Assembly: GCA_003550325.1 (NCBI GenBank)
Contig: QKWP01000638.1
Coordinates: 168,641-232,640, forward strand
Source of the DNA: Gigaspora rosea
Lineage: Eukaryota > Glomeromycota > Glomeromycetes > Diversisporales > Gigasporaceae
Length of the DNA stretch: 64,000 nt
Direction: 5' to 3'
Under the pieces are notes generated by a model. The model was not told the origin of the DNA. It did no database searches and worked only from the letters and a program-made list of their open reading frames with translations. Made by a program: the position numbers and the translations under genes. This document shows positions 12,872-24,406 of this stretch, piece after piece (positions within the stretch are counted from its first letter, which is position 1; the number at the start of each line of letters is the position of its first letter).

Positions 12872-13109
12872 GATATTTCAAATCTTCTATTGAAGGTTTC
12901 TTGACGATCACTAAACCAAATTCAGTATAATTTTTTTTATTTTAAAAGTTTACTAAGTTTGATCGAATAGTTAATGAGAAATTTTCGCTAGAAGTTTGAA
13001 AGAAATTCAAAATTTTAGAAAGGATTTTCAATTTAGTTGATGCTGATTAGTGAATATTTGGGCTCCAGAATCAGATCGGAAAGTATCTACAGTGATATTC
13101 AGCTCGGGA
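11412..13109. mobile_element. Large terminal-inverted-repeat element made of serial hairpins
   Basis: The outer ~90 bp at both sides are inverted copies: the left side runs CCGGGCTTAAGATCACTATA through TCCGATCTGATTC and GGAGCCCAAATATTCAC, and its complement ends at 13109. The inside is a chain of about seven AT-rich palindromes of 130-200 bp. Each has a stem rich in TTTTTTTATTTTAATTCT and arms such as CTTACCTAATCAAATTCGAT. A segment near 12630-12665 (GGTCTTTTATACAGCAGTTT) matches the end of a MITE family found at 56.8 and 60.5 kb. There is one N at 11495 and a ~30-bp T run at 12832-12868. No coding capacity. Confidence 0.7.
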
Positions 13110-13467
13110 TTTTCTTGACATAAGTTAACCGAATTTCCCCAAAATTCCGGGTTGGATGCATCGGATCTAGGTCGGCGTTTAGCCCAAGTCGTTAGCAGTT
13201 CTTTGGAAAAATTATCAGCTGGCATTTTTTACTTAATGAATGGTTATGATTTATTGGTAAAATTTTTAATTTTTTATGAACTTTAGGACAGAATTGATCA
13301 ATTCCGATCCAGCCGACCATGATTCCGATGCACACCGAAGTATTCCGACCTGGAATTTTAGGGATCCCTTTGGAATTAAAATTTGGTGTCTCTAACTAAG
13401 GCACAATTCCGCAGTAAACAGTTCTACGTATGCACGTATATAGTTAGCATAATCTATAAACCAACTT

Positions 13468-13639
13468 AGGTCAGACCAAGTTGATTAAGTGTTTTACATT
13501 ACCCCCTTCCCCCCCCCTCCAGGAGAGGGTTGGTTCACATAGTAAAATTTTTCCGAATTGTTCCGTGACTGTATAAAAATTTTCTGAAATTTATCAAAGG
13601 AGGGGGGGTAATGTAAAACAATCAAAATTGGTCTGGCCT
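13468..13639. mobile_element. Short foldback MITE
   Basis: 172 bp. The left arm runs AGGTCAGACCAA...TTTTACATTACCCCC and the right arm is its inverse with a few changes. The arm junctions are unusual C- and G-runs (CCCCCCCC near 13510, GGGGGGG near 13602). No target duplication identified. Confidence 0.65.
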
Positions 13640-13699
13640 TATCAATTGGGCTATGATCAATTATACTTTAACGCCTTTGATTGGTTATACAAGCCGGGG

Positions 13700-15000
13700 T
13701 CAAAATGTTAAGACTAATATATCGATGAGCAAGTTATGATCAAGAATTTCATCATAATTTAAATTCATTAACAATTGTTTAATCACGATAGTGCCAAATC
13801 AACCTTAACCGCATATAGTAAATTCACGAATTAACCAAGTATTGATATCAAATCGGTGGAATTTATTTTTTTTTTTGTAATAAAATTTTTTACAGTAAAT
13901 TGTGATTAAAACCACAACTGCTGATTCCAATACAGTTTTACAGCAAATATTTAAGGCAGCAAGTTTTTTTTGCTTTATCTTTCATTTTCGGCTATAGAGC
14001 AACCTACGCAACAGTTTCGCATCTTTTTATCTATTTTTTTTTTTTTTTTTGCGTTTGTTCCATAATACGTTGCGTTTTATAACTAGGTTGTCATCCTGAC
14101 AGGCCAACCCTTGACCAGCGACTGTTGTCCTGATAGGTTGATTGCCGTAACTAGTTAAGACATAAGCTTTAGCTAGTTACGGCTTAAACCGTAACATCAT
14201 TGGAAAATCATTGGGACGATTCGCCTGCACCTCTAGTCTCAATGTTTACCGCATACTCACTAGTAGCAGGTGAAAAGCTGGCTTAATACTTACGTAACGA
14301 ACAGCTATTATATAACAAAATTTTTATGATAGAAGTTACGACTGTTAATTCGTTACAAGTAAGTCTTGAAACAAATCATGACTATTAATCCAATACAAAC
14401 TAACTCAACTATATACTGCGTGTACCACAATAACTCGTAAATTTCATAAAATTTTTTACAATAATTTCCTTAATCATATTCTCACCACAATAGTTAGTAA
14501 GCTTTGCAACAAAATTTTTTACAGCAAAAATTATAGTAATTTCAATACAAAAAATTAATTCATTCTTAACTGAATAATGTGCACCACAATTGTCAGTAAG
14601 TTTGTAAAAAAATTTTTTGCAGAAAATTGTTTACAATAAATCATAGTATTGTAGAATTCACAACTGTAATTCTAACACAAACTGTGTATCAAGTTTCATA
14701 GTAAAATTTTCACGATAAATCATAATATAATTTACAACATAAACTTACCGGTACTCAATTTAATCATATACTGTGTATCACCATAGTAGTTTGTAAATTT
14801 TTGTAACAAAATTTTTTACGATAAGTTATGATAAGTTATGATAAAGATTGTGACATTTCAATATATACAGTTGTCACTGCATTAGTATTACAAACTAACT
14901 TAACCACATATTGTGTGTCATCATGATAGCTCATGAGTTTTGAAATAGAATTTTTTTACCAGTAAATCAAATAGAATTTCAATACAATATAACTTATAAT
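13700..15000. repeat. Decayed ~130-bp tandem satellite
   Basis: A degenerate unit recurs through this stretch, perhaps nine or ten times. Its recognisable cores are ATACTGTGTATCACCA, AGTTTGTAAATTT, ACAAAATTTTTTACAG and AATACAAACTAACTC. Copies differ by many substitutions and indels, so unit borders are approximate. No coding signal. Upstream of it, 13110-13467 holds no recognised feature apart from a short motif (TTCCGACCTGGAATTTTAGG) that has a relative near 19690. Confidence 0.6.
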
Positions 15001-16283
15001 TAGCTAATACAATAAAGTTATGGTTTGTAATATGATGAAATTATAAGATTAAAAATAATAAAGAATCTTCAAATAAAGGGTCTTAAAATTCATCTAAGAA
15101 TGCCCGAACTTTGTTACTTTTGATGAATAAGCTTGAGTAAAATATTTCTTTTAGCAAGCATGAGAAAAGCTTAATTTACAAATTTACTATAGAACTATCT
15201 ACACTAAAATTCTATCCTAATATTTTGATAGCTCACTGCATTTACTCAACGCGTTTCTTGTTAACATTATCGTTATTCATTTATGCAGATCATTATTACA
15301 TTATTACATTATTACCTAATTTTTTACAGTAATTACTTTGTTATTGCATAAGATAGCTGCGCTGTGATTAAATTGGTTTCATTGAATTTGGATCTAAATT
15401 AATGATACAATATACAAACATTCATTTAAACCCACAAAAAATGTTTGTTCTTGAGAGATCAGTATTTTAGGATTTTTCGACGAATTTGGATCTAAATAAA
15501 ATCTTCGAATCTTAGCATTAATAATAATAATAATAATAATTTAAGCCAAAATTATTCCAAAAACGGCATAGCCATTCTTGATCTACATACTTTACATGAT
15601 GATAGACGTCATTTTCTTTTGTAAATTCGATTTATGTTGCTGCAATATTTGTCAAGTATATACTTTAGAACGGTGATCGTTTTTCAATCCTAAAATTGCT
15701 GAAAAGGAATCAGACGTTCTCAAATGACAAACCAATTTTCTGAATATTTTTGTCATCATAAAAATTTATTTCAATTTAATTCAAATCATTCTTCCCAATT
15801 TTTCATTCAATATTTAGCAATACGTCATTATGAATGCATTACTGCCCTGCATGCATATATAAACGCCGCACACAAGAACTTTGGAACACACGAAGTTCAA
15901 TAAACGATTCCAAAAAAAAATAGAAAATGAAAGATTGTAATCCATCCAATCAATTTGTTTTTTTATAAAGTCCGTTTCTGTGAGTAATTAATTAATCAAT
16001 TTCTAAAAATAGATAAATTATAAAATTGCTGTTTATTAATAGGAAAAAAACTTAAATTAGAAATTTATATGTTGTAACAATATTTTCAAAAAAACCTGAT
16101 TAATAAATTTAGTTTATTATACGATACATGTGAAAGGTGCATCCAATTACTAGCTCAGAATAGATTTGTTTTTATGGATCATAATATGAATTAGCGATGC
16201 CATTACTACATTTCTTTTAAATAGTACATTTCTCCTTCGATTCCCTTATTCATAATGTGTATAATCGGGTCTAAGCTAAAGAG
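15001..16283. other. Gene-free AT-rich stretch upstream of the lysyl oxidase-like gene
   Basis: Nothing recognisable except short simple repeats (AATAAT run near 15520, TTACATTATTACATTATTACC near 15297). It would contain the distal promoter of the gene at 16449. Confidence 0.5.
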
Positions 16284-16291
16284 TATATATA
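16284..16291 (+). promoter_or_regulatory. TATA-box candidate for the lysyl oxidase-like gene
   Basis: TATATATA followed by G, 158 bp before the ATG at 16449. Position and sequence fit a TATA element, but such strings are common in DNA this AT-rich. Confidence 0.45.
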
Positions 16292-16448
16292 GAGTACCGC
16301 ACCCCGTAAGAAGTGTAAATAGTTGCTTAGTTGCTTAGTGACAGTTTTATTAATAAAATAATAATTATCCCTTTCTCCATTATAATTAAAATAAAACTAA
16401 AATTCGTAAAAGATTATCATTAAGCTCTCCCGAACCGTGACAACACAA

Positions 16449-19309
16449 ATGAAGTTTCTTATGATCTTTATTTTATTATTTCTTATCACATTTGTATTAT
16501 CAGAGGATGTTAAGTACACATCAGATAATTTCAACTACAAAACATCCAAAGGTTCCTTTTCTGTCACGTCTGACATTAGTTCCCCAACAGGAACGCCTAT
16601 AATTCCAGGTCTTTTGCCAGGAATGACTTCAATTCCTGCTGTACCTGGACAAAGTATTGCTGCTGAAGATGCTAAACTATTTGATCTTGATAGCAAAAAT
16701 CCTAATCGAAAAGTAGAAGGTGCATTGATAGAGACGAGCTTCAAAAGTACAATCGGTGTCTTGTTAGATGATTTCTCAAAAAGTTTTGGAATTCGCGAAA
16801 AAGTAGCAAATTATTATTTGGGACAAAATAATGATTTTTGGGTCAAAAAGGCACAAATGCAAACACAATTTACTGAGAATCGACAAACTTTTCGCTCTTT
16901 CTATTATTTTAATAAAAAACAATTGACATTACCTCCAGAACAAGTTTGGCAATTTAACCTTAGTAAAGCATATAGAACGAAAATTGGTGATCACGATTAC
17001 ATAGCTTTGGATGTCGATTTTTATTCTGTTTTGGTTACCGATGCTAAAACTATCAATAGATCTGAACCAGCTTTGAATATAATTGGTGGAAAATGGTCAA
17101 GTGAGTATTATACTAAACTAAACTATCAAATTCATTATACATACAATGAATCAAATCCAAAAGTGTGTCTTAACATTGAATTGCAGACCATTGGATATTA
17201 CCTGTGGATCCTGAGTTTCTCTTGCAAAGAACTGGTTATGCATGTGTTAATAAAAAATCACATACTATTGATAGTGAAAATATATGGGGATATTACAATG
17301 ATTCTTGTGAAGATGAATCACCGGTAAGTTTAAAACTTTCACACGTTTATAGTTTGTTAATTTTGGCGGCTAAGCGTACTTTTTATTATTAGCAATCAAA
17401 TTGTTGTGTTGATGCATTGGATCAAAACGTTGGTTTTGTTAATGGTAAGAAATTTTATGCAAATAATTATTTTATTGATTTATAGATTGATTAATTAAAT
17501 TTTAAAAAAATTTTTAGTAACGATAACGTGGCATAGAATTCCTTTTATTGAAAACATAGCAAATAAATATCGTTTTGGAAATCACACTTCTGATTTATCT
17601 GATCTGACCGGTGAACATCAAAATTTATTGGAACAAACTCGTGTAGCTTATAGATATTACGAAGAAAGTAGTTGTGTAATAAATGAACAATGTGTTGGAG
17701 GTAAAACTACTAAATTTTTTTTCTTTTTAAAACAAGCACGTACATTATTTATTATTTTGTATTTTATAGCACCTGGATGGAGACGACTTTTACGTTTTAC
17801 CACAACTTCTATAAATTCGGGTAAAACAAATGTTCATATAGGAAACGTGACTGATCCCGTTTACTTGTATCATGGTGTATTTGAATGGGATAATTGCCAC
17901 AAACATTTTGTAAGACTTAATAAAAAAAAGTGGTTATACTCTTAATATCATTATACTAACTTATGTTTTGATAGCATTTTCGACATTATGCCAATTACTC
18001 TTTTGGTCAAATGTATGTTATATATATATTTATTAACTTTATCAATATCGGTTCAATCTGATGAAATTTCAATTTTCAGACCAGGGCGTAAAGTTGGATT
18101 TTGTTTGCAAAGTTCATGGCGTTACTTTAATACAGAATACACTTCTTTAAATTCTCTCTATGATACTTGCGCTTATCAAGGAATCACTGCTGGATGGGGA
18201 GACGATTACGTAGCAGGATTGGTACAGTGATAAAATTATTTGTAACTTTAATTATGCAGTAAATTTTATTATTACCCTTTTAGGATTGTCAATGGATCGA
18301 TATTACTGGCTTACCTGCTCAAACAGCTCCTTTAAGTTATGTTTTAAATCCGGATGGTATGTGCTTTGTTTAATATTTTATGCTGTTGAACCTCTTAAAA
18401 CCACCCTGTCAAAATAGATAACCTGTCACGGAATCCGTTTCCGCTGCATAAATATAATTTTTTACAATGTTTTCTAACCTGATAACCTCTCAAAACATAC
18501 AAACTTTGTCCACTATGCATATCGGATTTAAGAGCTTCAATAGTACACTTAACACTTAATTGATTTATATCATATAAAATAACTTTTTATTAATTAGGTT
18601 TCCTTTGCGAGGGAAGTTTAATTTTAAATGATACCAATGCTCCTCAATGGGAGCTGACTAATTTTACAACTTTATACGGATATCCTGTTTCACGAGAAAA
18701 ATGCAATTTTACCACAAACTGGAAATCTAATAATTACGAATCCATAAATTATGCTTTACATGATAATTTGTCTTTCGTAACGGAACCTTGTACTCGTAGT
18801 CAATCTGGTCCTTTGCGTGATTGGTAAAATTTATAGTCATAATTCTATAATACTTTAAATATATTATATAATATTAAATTGATTATTATTATTATTTATT
18901 TATAGCGGATTTCAGGTTCAGAATAATACAATAGAATGTACTCCAGATAAAAATGTTACTTTGGGTTTTTACCTTCGAGAAAGTAAACAGACTTCTTCAG
19001 TCACTGTACGCATTTGTGAATCTTCTCGAGTATTGGGTAGTTCTACCCATTGCGAGTAAGTACTTTTTCATCACATTTCAATAAAAAGAAATTTGCTTCT
19101 ATTTAAGACTTTTTTTTTCTATTTGTAGATATATATATGCTTTAGCGAATACAATTGTTGAATTGTCTTCAACTGAATCAAATCCTAAAAAAGTTACCTT
19201 TCAATGTCCAATAGTTCGTGGTGATATTGAAACTGGTGGTCTTTACTCTATTTTAGTTGCACCTACCTTTATTGAAGACGAATTTATGTTTGTAAACATT
19301 GTTACTTAG
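16449..19309 (+). CDS. Secreted lysyl oxidase-like protein, 11 exons, 657 aa
   Basis: Exons: 16449-17100, 17187-17323, 17393-17444, 17518-17700, 17770-17909, 17975-18012, 18080-18221, 18284-18356, 18598-18823, 18906-19055, 19129-19309. All introns are GT-AG and the sum is 658 codons ending TAG. The first ATG (16449) gives a signal peptide (MKFLMIFILLFLITFVLS), so the protein should be secreted. Residues ~20-340 are not recognised. From ~345 the lysyl oxidase domain follows: LLRF, then FEWDNCHKHFHFRHY with copper-ligand histidines 385, 387 and 389, GRKVGFCL with Lys405, GWGDDYVAGL with Tyr444, and DCQWIDIT (449-456). Lys405 and Tyr444 align with the pair forming the lysine tyrosylquinone cofactor in animal LOX (K320/Y355 in human). 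The family is copper amine oxidases that oxidise peptidyl lysine to allysine; substrate here is unknown, perhaps wall or matrix protein. Residues ~500-657 have several Cys and no recognised fold. No disabling change seen. Confidence 0.93.
18383..18543. mobile_element. Decayed pogo-like MITE inside intron 8 of the lysyl oxidase-like gene
   Basis: 161 bp with ends CTGTTGAACCTCTTAAAACC and the inverse of CTATTGAAGCTCTTAAATCC. Internal strings CTGTCAAAATAGATAACCT and CTATGCATATC match, with changes, the 162-bp element at 59112-59273. Intron 8 is 241 bp while the other nine are 62-86 bp; removing this element leaves ~80 bp. Confidence 0.7.
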
Positions 19310-19739
19310 CGAAAGATTAAAAAAACAGTGTAATCAAAAAAAAAAAAAAAATCGGGTTCTACATAAACTGTAATTGAAAATATCTAATCATTTATTTATG
19401 CGGTTTGCGTTTCATAATACCGGTAATACTTTTAGAATACATCAATATGACAAAAAGAAATTAATGAATAGATTATTTTAAATGATCATTATACTCAATT
19501 ACAATAATTACAATAGTACTTATAAATTAAAAAATGACAAATAGTTACAAAAAAAATAAGTTAAGAAAGAATGCCAATTTACTGATGATAATTTTTACAG
19601 GGAATCCCCAAAATTTCAGATCAGCTGGGCACCACTTAATGAACGTAAAATTTTTAGTGATCCTGGGCAAATCGAACATTTCCGGCCCGTCCGATGCATT
19701 CCGACCAGGAATTTTGGGTAGAAGTTCATTATAATACGG

Positions 19740-19788
19740 GAGGTGAACTGCATCAATAACGTAACCTAAAAAAAATCTCAGGTTTCAC
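19740..19788. mobile_element. Half of an older MITE, interrupted by a hAT element
   Basis: TGCATCAATAACGTAACCT then CTCAGGTTTCAC matches, inverted, the left half of the small MITE at 44052-44186. The other end resumes as CCCTG at 20584 after the inserted element. Confidence 0.6.
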
Positions 19789-20575
19789 AGGACCCCGAAC
19801 AATACATATATGCTTTTTTACATATTTGAAAAGAGGTTATTGGCCAAAAGGTTATATTTAAAAGTGGATAAAAGCCTTTAATGTTATATTATTTAAAATG
19901 GATAAAATTATAAATTTTAGATAGGTTTTATTTAAAATTTGATAACCAAATAAATAAATAAATAAATTTTTTTTTAGAAAAAAATTTTTTTTAAAGAAAT
20001 TTTTTTTGGAAAAATATTTTTTTTGAAGAAAAAAATTTTTTTTAAAGAAATTTTTTTTGGAAAAATATTTTTTTTGAAAAAAAATTTTTTTGGTGAAATT
20101 TTTTTGGAAAAAAATTTTTTTGGAAGAAAATTTTTCTTTAGAAAAATATTTTTTAAAAAAAATATATAAATTATTTGTTATATTTTTAAATAGATAAAAT
20201 TATTTAAATATTAAAGCTTATATAAAATAAGGTTAATTAGCTCTAATAAAAAGTGGATAAAATTTACAAAAAGAAAAAATGTGCTTGTCACTGGCGGTGA
20301 CAGTAACCAGATTAGGGTTAGGGTTAGTTTTAGAGTTATAAGAAGGTTTATTATATAATAAAACACTTTAAGAAGCATTTTTAGCTAGAAAAAAATATTG
20401 GTTTCAGAGGCACAATTTGAAGTTATTGCGATTTGTAATTTTTTGAATTTTTTTGCCATACCTAATCTAACAATTTGATTGGCTCAGAACTGTAACCACA
20501 GTTACAAATAGATTCGCCCTTACAAAAAATTTATATTAAAGCCAATATAACCTCTATATGTATTGTTCAGGTCCT
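19789..20575. mobile_element. Non-autonomous hAT element with 8-bp target duplication
   Basis: 787 bp with inverted ends AGGACCCCGAACAATACATA and the inverse of AGGACCTGAACAATACATA. Perfect duplications GGTTTCAC flank it at 19781-19788 and 20576-20583. The interior has an AAAATTTT-type simple array (19960-20160) and, at 20284-20508, a nested MITE (TTGTCACTGGCGGTGACAG at its left end) related to the one at 27583-27907. A short GGGTTAGGGTTAG string is present but is not a telomere array. Confidence 0.85.
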
Positions 20576-20583
20576 GGTTTCAC

Positions 20584-21925
20584 CCTGTCATATTATAATT
20601 ACTAAATTAACATCTTATAGAAAATTGAAGATAGCACAAAACTAATCCGAACAAAATAATCAACAGCTTTTTTTGTTTTATTGTAAAAACACTGCTTTTT
20701 CTTAATGGTATTTGAAATGCAATGTTTTTCTTTTTGGTTAGATCTACTTATCCTGTATTATTTACTTCTTACTGGATTGCTCGTATTGTCTTTACTGAAT
20801 TTTTAATCCGTACGTACCTAATCTATTACCATTATTGTTTATTTGCTTTCTTTTTTTTCTCTAAGCAAAACAAAACCTGTCTGAGAAATTAATATTGTTT
20901 TTTTTATCTTAAAGAAAATATCTTTATGTTTTTAAACTTCATTTATAAGACAAATAATTTACTCTTTAATCATAATAAATATGTACATATGTCTTTTTTT
21001 TCTAAAAAAAATCTAATATTAATCTCTAACTAATTTAATTTGATAGATAAAATCATGTACATACCTTTTTTTGTTTACGTACTTATACAAATAATAAACA
21101 TTCATACACTTTTTTTTTGAACTGTTTGTTATCAAGTTTTGAGGTTACTTCTTTTTGTCTTATTTTGTTTGTTTAAATAAATTTTAGATAAACCTGTGAT
21201 TATAAATATTATTATTTATAAATATTAAGTAATAAAATAGCAAATAGTAATTCTAATTTCAAAACCTGTACAAAAACCCAAACATATCATAAATTTAAAA
21301 TACTTATATACATATCACTAATTAAACCACAAAATAGCAAGAATAGAGGTCTCCAAGTTAAACTACAAAAACAATAAAAAAAGAGATCTCCAAGTCAAGG
21401 TTTCTATATTTTACATTTTTATATTTTAAATAATGATTTATACAGGTTTCTATATTTTAAATGATGATTTATACAGGTTTCTATATTTTAAATTTCTATA
21501 TTTTAAATGATGATTTATACACCATGTATATAATGAAATATACATTAATATCTCAAAATCCTGATTATATAATAGCTTATAGGATTCTAACAAAAAATAT
21601 TTTTTGCAAAATTTTTGTATAAACTCTATCTTAAAATAAACTTATTTTTTTTGTTTTATAATTTATATTTATATAAATTTGTAAATTAATAAATTAATAT
21701 ATGTGTATATATACTATATATAATTTAAGAAATTTATTTAAATTTATTAAAAAAAATTATAAAATTTTATATACAATTAACCTAATTTCTTTTTTTTGTT
21801 ACTATGATTGAAGTAAATTTATTTTTTTGATTCATAGTGTCCATTTTTTTATTTATAAAAAAAGTTCACTTTTTTTATTAAAGTTAGAAGTATGAGTTAG
21901 TACTAAAAAGTGGGGGGTTTTTTTT
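20584..21925. other. AT-rich gene-free DNA with a ~35-bp tandem repeat
   Basis: At about 21400-21525 the unit TTTCTATATTTTAAATGATG followed by ATTTATACAGG occurs three to four times. Nothing else recognised. Confidence 0.45.
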
Positions 21926-22081
21926 TATAAATTGGAACTACCTAAATTTTTTTAATTATTTAACTGTTTAATTATTAATCATTTAATTTGAATAGCATTA
22001 AAATAATTCTGACCATGATCAATATAATTTTGCTTAGAACTTTAGTGCAATTTTTAAACAGTTAAACAGATCCAATTTCTA
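21926..22081. mobile_element. Old copy of the 160-bp hAT MITE family, CpG-depleted
   Basis: Aligns along its length, in opposite orientation, with the intact 160-bp MITE at 27307-27466. Ends are TATAAATTGGAAC and CCAATTTCTA. Most CpG and GC-rich sites of the intact copy are TpG, CpA or AT here. Confidence 0.7.
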
Positions 22082-23274
22082 GTCTTTTTTATAAATCAAA
22101 AAAGATGATCCTGTAAATCAAAAAGATTGGGTTTGCATAATTGAATCCTATCTTTTTTTTTTGCTAGAAACTAAAATTTTTGATTATTATGCTTTTTGAA
22201 TACTATGATTTCAATAAATATTAATTAAAAAATATTTGTTAATAAAAAACTAAATAATTTGACATTTGTAAGCTTAAATTACTAGTTTAATCAAGGTTCT
22301 CTTTTCAAGTTTTTTCAAATGGTCTAATATTTTTATTCAAAATTATAAATTAGTATTTTTTATAGGCATTCAAAAAAAAATTAGATTGTTATAATTTAAG
22401 TAATAACAAATATGTATAGCTATATCTTTTTTGTATCAGAAAGTAATAATTCTTAAAAGTGCATATTATAATTTATGTTTTTAAAAAATATTTCTAATAA
22501 CAAATAAAGTAAAAAAAATTAAACAACTATAATAACTCTCAAAAAATATCTTTTTTCATTTTTTAATAAAAAAAGAGTATTAGTTTATAGCAATAGGTTC
22601 CCATAGTGACCCTATATAAATAGCCAATCAAAATTAAAATTGACTAGATAATATATTGCTTATTATTGGCATATTAATATTTTCTACAAACTTTTAACTT
22701 TACTAATAAAAAAATAAAAATAAATTTTACTAACTCTAACTATAATTGGCTATTATTTATCCCTTAAATTGTAATACAAGCAAATTTGTCTGCATAGATT
22801 TAAAATTTTAAAATTTTTAAATAAAACTTTAAATATTAATTTTAGCTATATTTCTAAGTAAAAAATATAATATTAGTCGTATTATAAATTTTATTTTACA
22901 ATTTTTTAAATAATAATTAAAAAATTAAATGTAATAAAATTTAAAGTTTTTGTTTTAGACCTTTTACTATAGAATTTTTTTTTAGACCTTTTTAAACTTT
23001 ATTTGTTTTTATTTATAAAAAAAATTTTACTTCTATACAAGTCTTAATTTTTACAAGTAAATCATTTAAAGTGCAATAATAAAAGTTGTCATCTTTTATA
23101 TAAACTACAATATTGTATAAGAAGCTATATTTTTAAACCCAATATTTAAAGAATGTGCAAAGATATTGTAAATTATTTTTTTGGTTAAAAAATTTTTTTA
23201 AAATTTAATATTTTTAACTTATAAGTAATATTAACTTTTTGTTTTATAAATAAATTTAAATAATTCAAAAATAT
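22082..23274. other. AT-rich stretch without recognisable features
   Basis: No open frame of note, no clear repeat borders and no RNA gene seen. Confidence 0.5.
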
Positions 23275-23286
23275 AATTCCTGTTTT

Positions 23287-24394
23287 TCACAACTCTTTCT
23301 GATGATCCTCTGGACCAAAACTTTTCATAAATTCTGACCTATGAAAATTTTGTAGTTAATATTTTTATACATAACAAAAACTTTATCTAAAAGCAGCTTG
23401 GATACAGGACTTTAGATTGCATGTGAAATAGAGCTGAAAAAGATTTCTCTTTGTGGGTTTGGTTCTCTGGGTAGAAGACTTCGTTGCTATGAAAAATGTA
23501 GTAGGGCTAAAACCCTGGAGTTTTTTGTCAAAAGATGTGGAAGTTTATACAAAAACATACTTTTGGTTATCAATACTATTCTACAAATGTAAAACTTACG
23601 CTCTTTACAAGTTTTGGTACCCTCATTATTTCTCTTTGGTTTTTTCAAAATTTTCACCAAAAAGTGGGAAATCCAGCTTACTCCCTCCAAAAGATTGACA
23701 ATGTTTACTCCTTCCAATTTGGAAATGCGCCTACTGAATCAGAGCCTGATTACAAGCAAGTTTCAATGCCTGCGAAATAAACAATGAATAACATGTGAGG
23801 ACAATCTGAAGAAGAGTATCAGAAAAAATTTCTTTTCTTCTAGAAGTTTCTTTTAGGTGTAGTTTTTTTTCTTTTCTTTAATGTATATATAATACTTTGA
23901 CAGATGTGGTTTCATGCAGTATTATATAATTTTTATCTACTTTTTCTTTTGGCCTTTGTGGCTTTTTTATGTCTCTTTTGTTAGTTTACATCATTAGCAT
24001 AGAAATTTTCTTGTTTCTCTTATTTTTCATTTTTTATTATTTTGTTAATTTTGGTGTTTCATTTAGTTCTTGTAGTTACTTCCCCTTTTTTTTTATCTCT
24101 TTTTGTTTTTTGTTTTATTTGTTTTTTCTTGAATAGTAGAGTTTATCTCTACTACTGATGCTAGGTAAGAGGAATTTTGAAGGAAAATTCTCTGTCACTC
24201 TTTGACATGGGCTAACAAAGTTTATATCTGCTTTATCAGTAAGGTGGTGTGACTGGTCGCATGTAGGTGCTCTCGAAGTAACTGCATGATGTTGAATTTT
24301 AGTTTTAAGTATTATGTATTAGCAGGCTATAAATAGTACTCAATACTGCTTTAATAAAATATCAGCAAGATGTGTCAAAGAGTAAAAAAAAAAA
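23287..24394 (+). mobile_element. PolyA-tailed retroposed sequence with 12-bp target duplication
   Basis: It starts TCACAACTCTTTCTGATG, ends in a run of about 13 A, and is bracketed by perfect 12-bp duplications AATTCCTGTTTT (23275-23286 and 24395-24406). The base composition is more balanced than the flanks for the first ~550 bp, and T-rich like a 3' UTR after that. Two broken frames lie near 23450-23780, one ending GNAPTESEPDYKQVSMPAK, with no recognised domain. It is either a 5'-truncated LINE or a processed copy of a cellular mRNA. Confidence 0.75.
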
Positions 24395-24406
24395 AATTCC
24401 TGTTTT

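Noticed and set aside
16437..16448. Upstream GTG start extending the LOX-like protein by four residues
   Set aside because: In a eukaryote the ATG at 16449 is the expected start, and it gives a clean signal peptide.
20318..20340. Telomere-like GGGTTAGGGTTAG
   Set aside because: Only two or three units inside a nested MITE; similar short strings near 63.9 kb are also far too short for a telomere.
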